From NCBI GenBank assembly GCA_963277665.1, contig OY728142.1, positions 9,810,001 through 9,874,000 of the forward strand: a DNA stretch of 64,000 bases, read 5' to 3'. Source of the DNA: Viscum album (taxonomy: Eukaryota > Streptophyta > Magnoliopsida > Santalales > Viscaceae). The notes beneath the pieces were generated by a model. It did no database searches. It was not told the origin of the DNA and saw only the letters and a program-made list of their open reading frames with translations. The position numbers and the translations under genes were made by a program. This document shows, one piece after another, positions 63,390-64,000 of this stretch (position 1 is the first letter of the stretch; each line of letters starts with the position of its first letter).

Positions 63390-64000
63390 TGTAGAGACCA
63401 GAAGCTTGACGTACATATATATTACATTACTTTTGAAGAATACATAATACTTAACAAAATCAGAAACAAAAGGACCGTAATAGTTTAGTGTCTTTGGAAA
63501 CTTGGAACGTAATCTTCTAATCGTGGTGAAAGATCTTCAACATCTCCCATAAAGATCTTCCACTTTTTGTTTCCTTACCTAAAACCTTTTCTCCTATTCC
63601 TGGAGGAAAATAAAACATAAAAAGTGGGAGCTAAAATGCTCAGTAAGGGTAAACAAAAGAAATATCAATCACATCATATTCATAAAAACATAACATTTTG
63701 GAAATCTTAACCTGCAAAAGAGATCATAATTTCATAACATGGGATAAATCCTAGTAGTGAAATGTAATCCCAATAATCATAACTTAAAACATGAAACTTT
63801 GTGGAATACAAACATAATCATAGATAATCATTTCTTATTTTTCAAGACTCATTGCTAAGACTATCTTAGTGGACAAAGTCCATTTCTGAACCGAGTTCAT
63901 TCCTCGTTTCAGTCCTTTTTCACTGAACCGGTTTAACCTGCTGTTCTAGCCATGTCTATATCATTAGATATAAAATCTTTACCCAATTAATTGGATGGAG
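63390..64000 (-). repeat. 5' LTR of element B, partial (runs off the window)
   Basis: It aligns base for base with 57,073-57,700 with scattered substitutions. Only the last ~611 bp of the LTR (minus-strand sense) are inside the window. Confidence 0.9.

Larger units (their letters stand above)
57073..64000 (-). mobile_element. element B: young, gag-only, long-LTR Ty3/gypsy-type element (cut by window edge)
   Basis: On the minus strand it has a 5' LTR (63,390 to beyond 64,000), PBS, a 2.10 kb interior, PPT and a 4.21 kb 3' LTR (57,073-61,285). The visible LTR parts differ at about 35 of 480 positions by eye, so it is the youngest element here. The interior has a small gag with two intact zinc knuckles and no protease, RT, RNase H or integrase. 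This matches the idea of gag-bearing non-autonomous elements (TR-GAG type). The TGTAACACCCCG start and the PPT context tie it to Tekay/Del-like gypsy elements, which could supply pol. Confidence 0.85.

Noticed and set aside
1..64000. CRISPR arrays, bacterial operons, rRNA or organelle genes
   Set aside because: No regularly spaced identical repeats, no Shine-Dalgarno-led gene series, and no rRNA or organelle gene sequence was recognised.

Overview
The window looks like intergenic repeat DNA from a large, AT-rich flowering-plant nuclear genome. CpG is scarce, no reading frame longer than about 150 codons survives, and every recognisable protein similarity is to plant LTR-retrotransposon proteins (Ty3/gypsy of the Tekay/Del-like type and Ty1/copia). 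I found no host gene that I can support. Species cannot be named from this sequence. All structures below were found by reading translations and by aligning repeats to each other by eye.

Layout, left to right. (1) 1-4,664: the 3' end and 3' LTR of a plus-strand gypsy element, here called family B. (2) 4,665-7,789: AT-rich, unresolved. (3) 7,790-13,870: two direct ~2.1 kb repeats (family F) around 1.7 kb of unresolved interior; possibly copia LTRs. (4) 14,505-17,575: decayed plus-strand Ty1/copia pol (protease, integrase, RT, RNase H). (5) 19,298-29,470: complete but dead plus-strand gypsy element A, with two ~2.5 kb LTRs, tRNA-iMet-like PBS, gag, PR, RT, RNase H, IN and PPT. Its 3' LTR carries a 140 bp SINE with a perfect 13 bp target duplication. 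(6) 29,629-56,078: a three-layer nest, all on the minus strand. Gypsy element D (34,045-45,755) lies inside one LTR of element C (31,519-52,504), and C lies inside a tandem array of LTR-like units E (29,629-31,518 and 52,505-56,078). (7) 57,073 to beyond the right edge: minus-strand element B, the youngest, with 4.2 kb LTRs around only 2.1 kb of interior that encodes a small gag with two intact CCHC zinc knuckles and no pol. A second member of the SINE family sits in that interior.

The relative ages agree with the nesting. The visible parts of the B LTRs differ at about 7 % of positions (counted by eye over about 480 nt). D LTRs are clearly more diverged, and C, E and A are more diverged still. 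The RT catalytic motifs are broken in A, D and the copia element, and many losses fit deamination of methylated cytosine (Gln or Arg to stop, Trp to stop, Asp to Asn). Nothing here is autonomous: B would depend on another element's pol.

The items most worth following up are the gag-only, long-LTR element B with its conserved ~185 bp triplication around CGTACG; the SINE pair; the E array in which LTR-like units are joined by spacers of only ~90 bp; and the tandem minisatellites kept in both LTRs of D.
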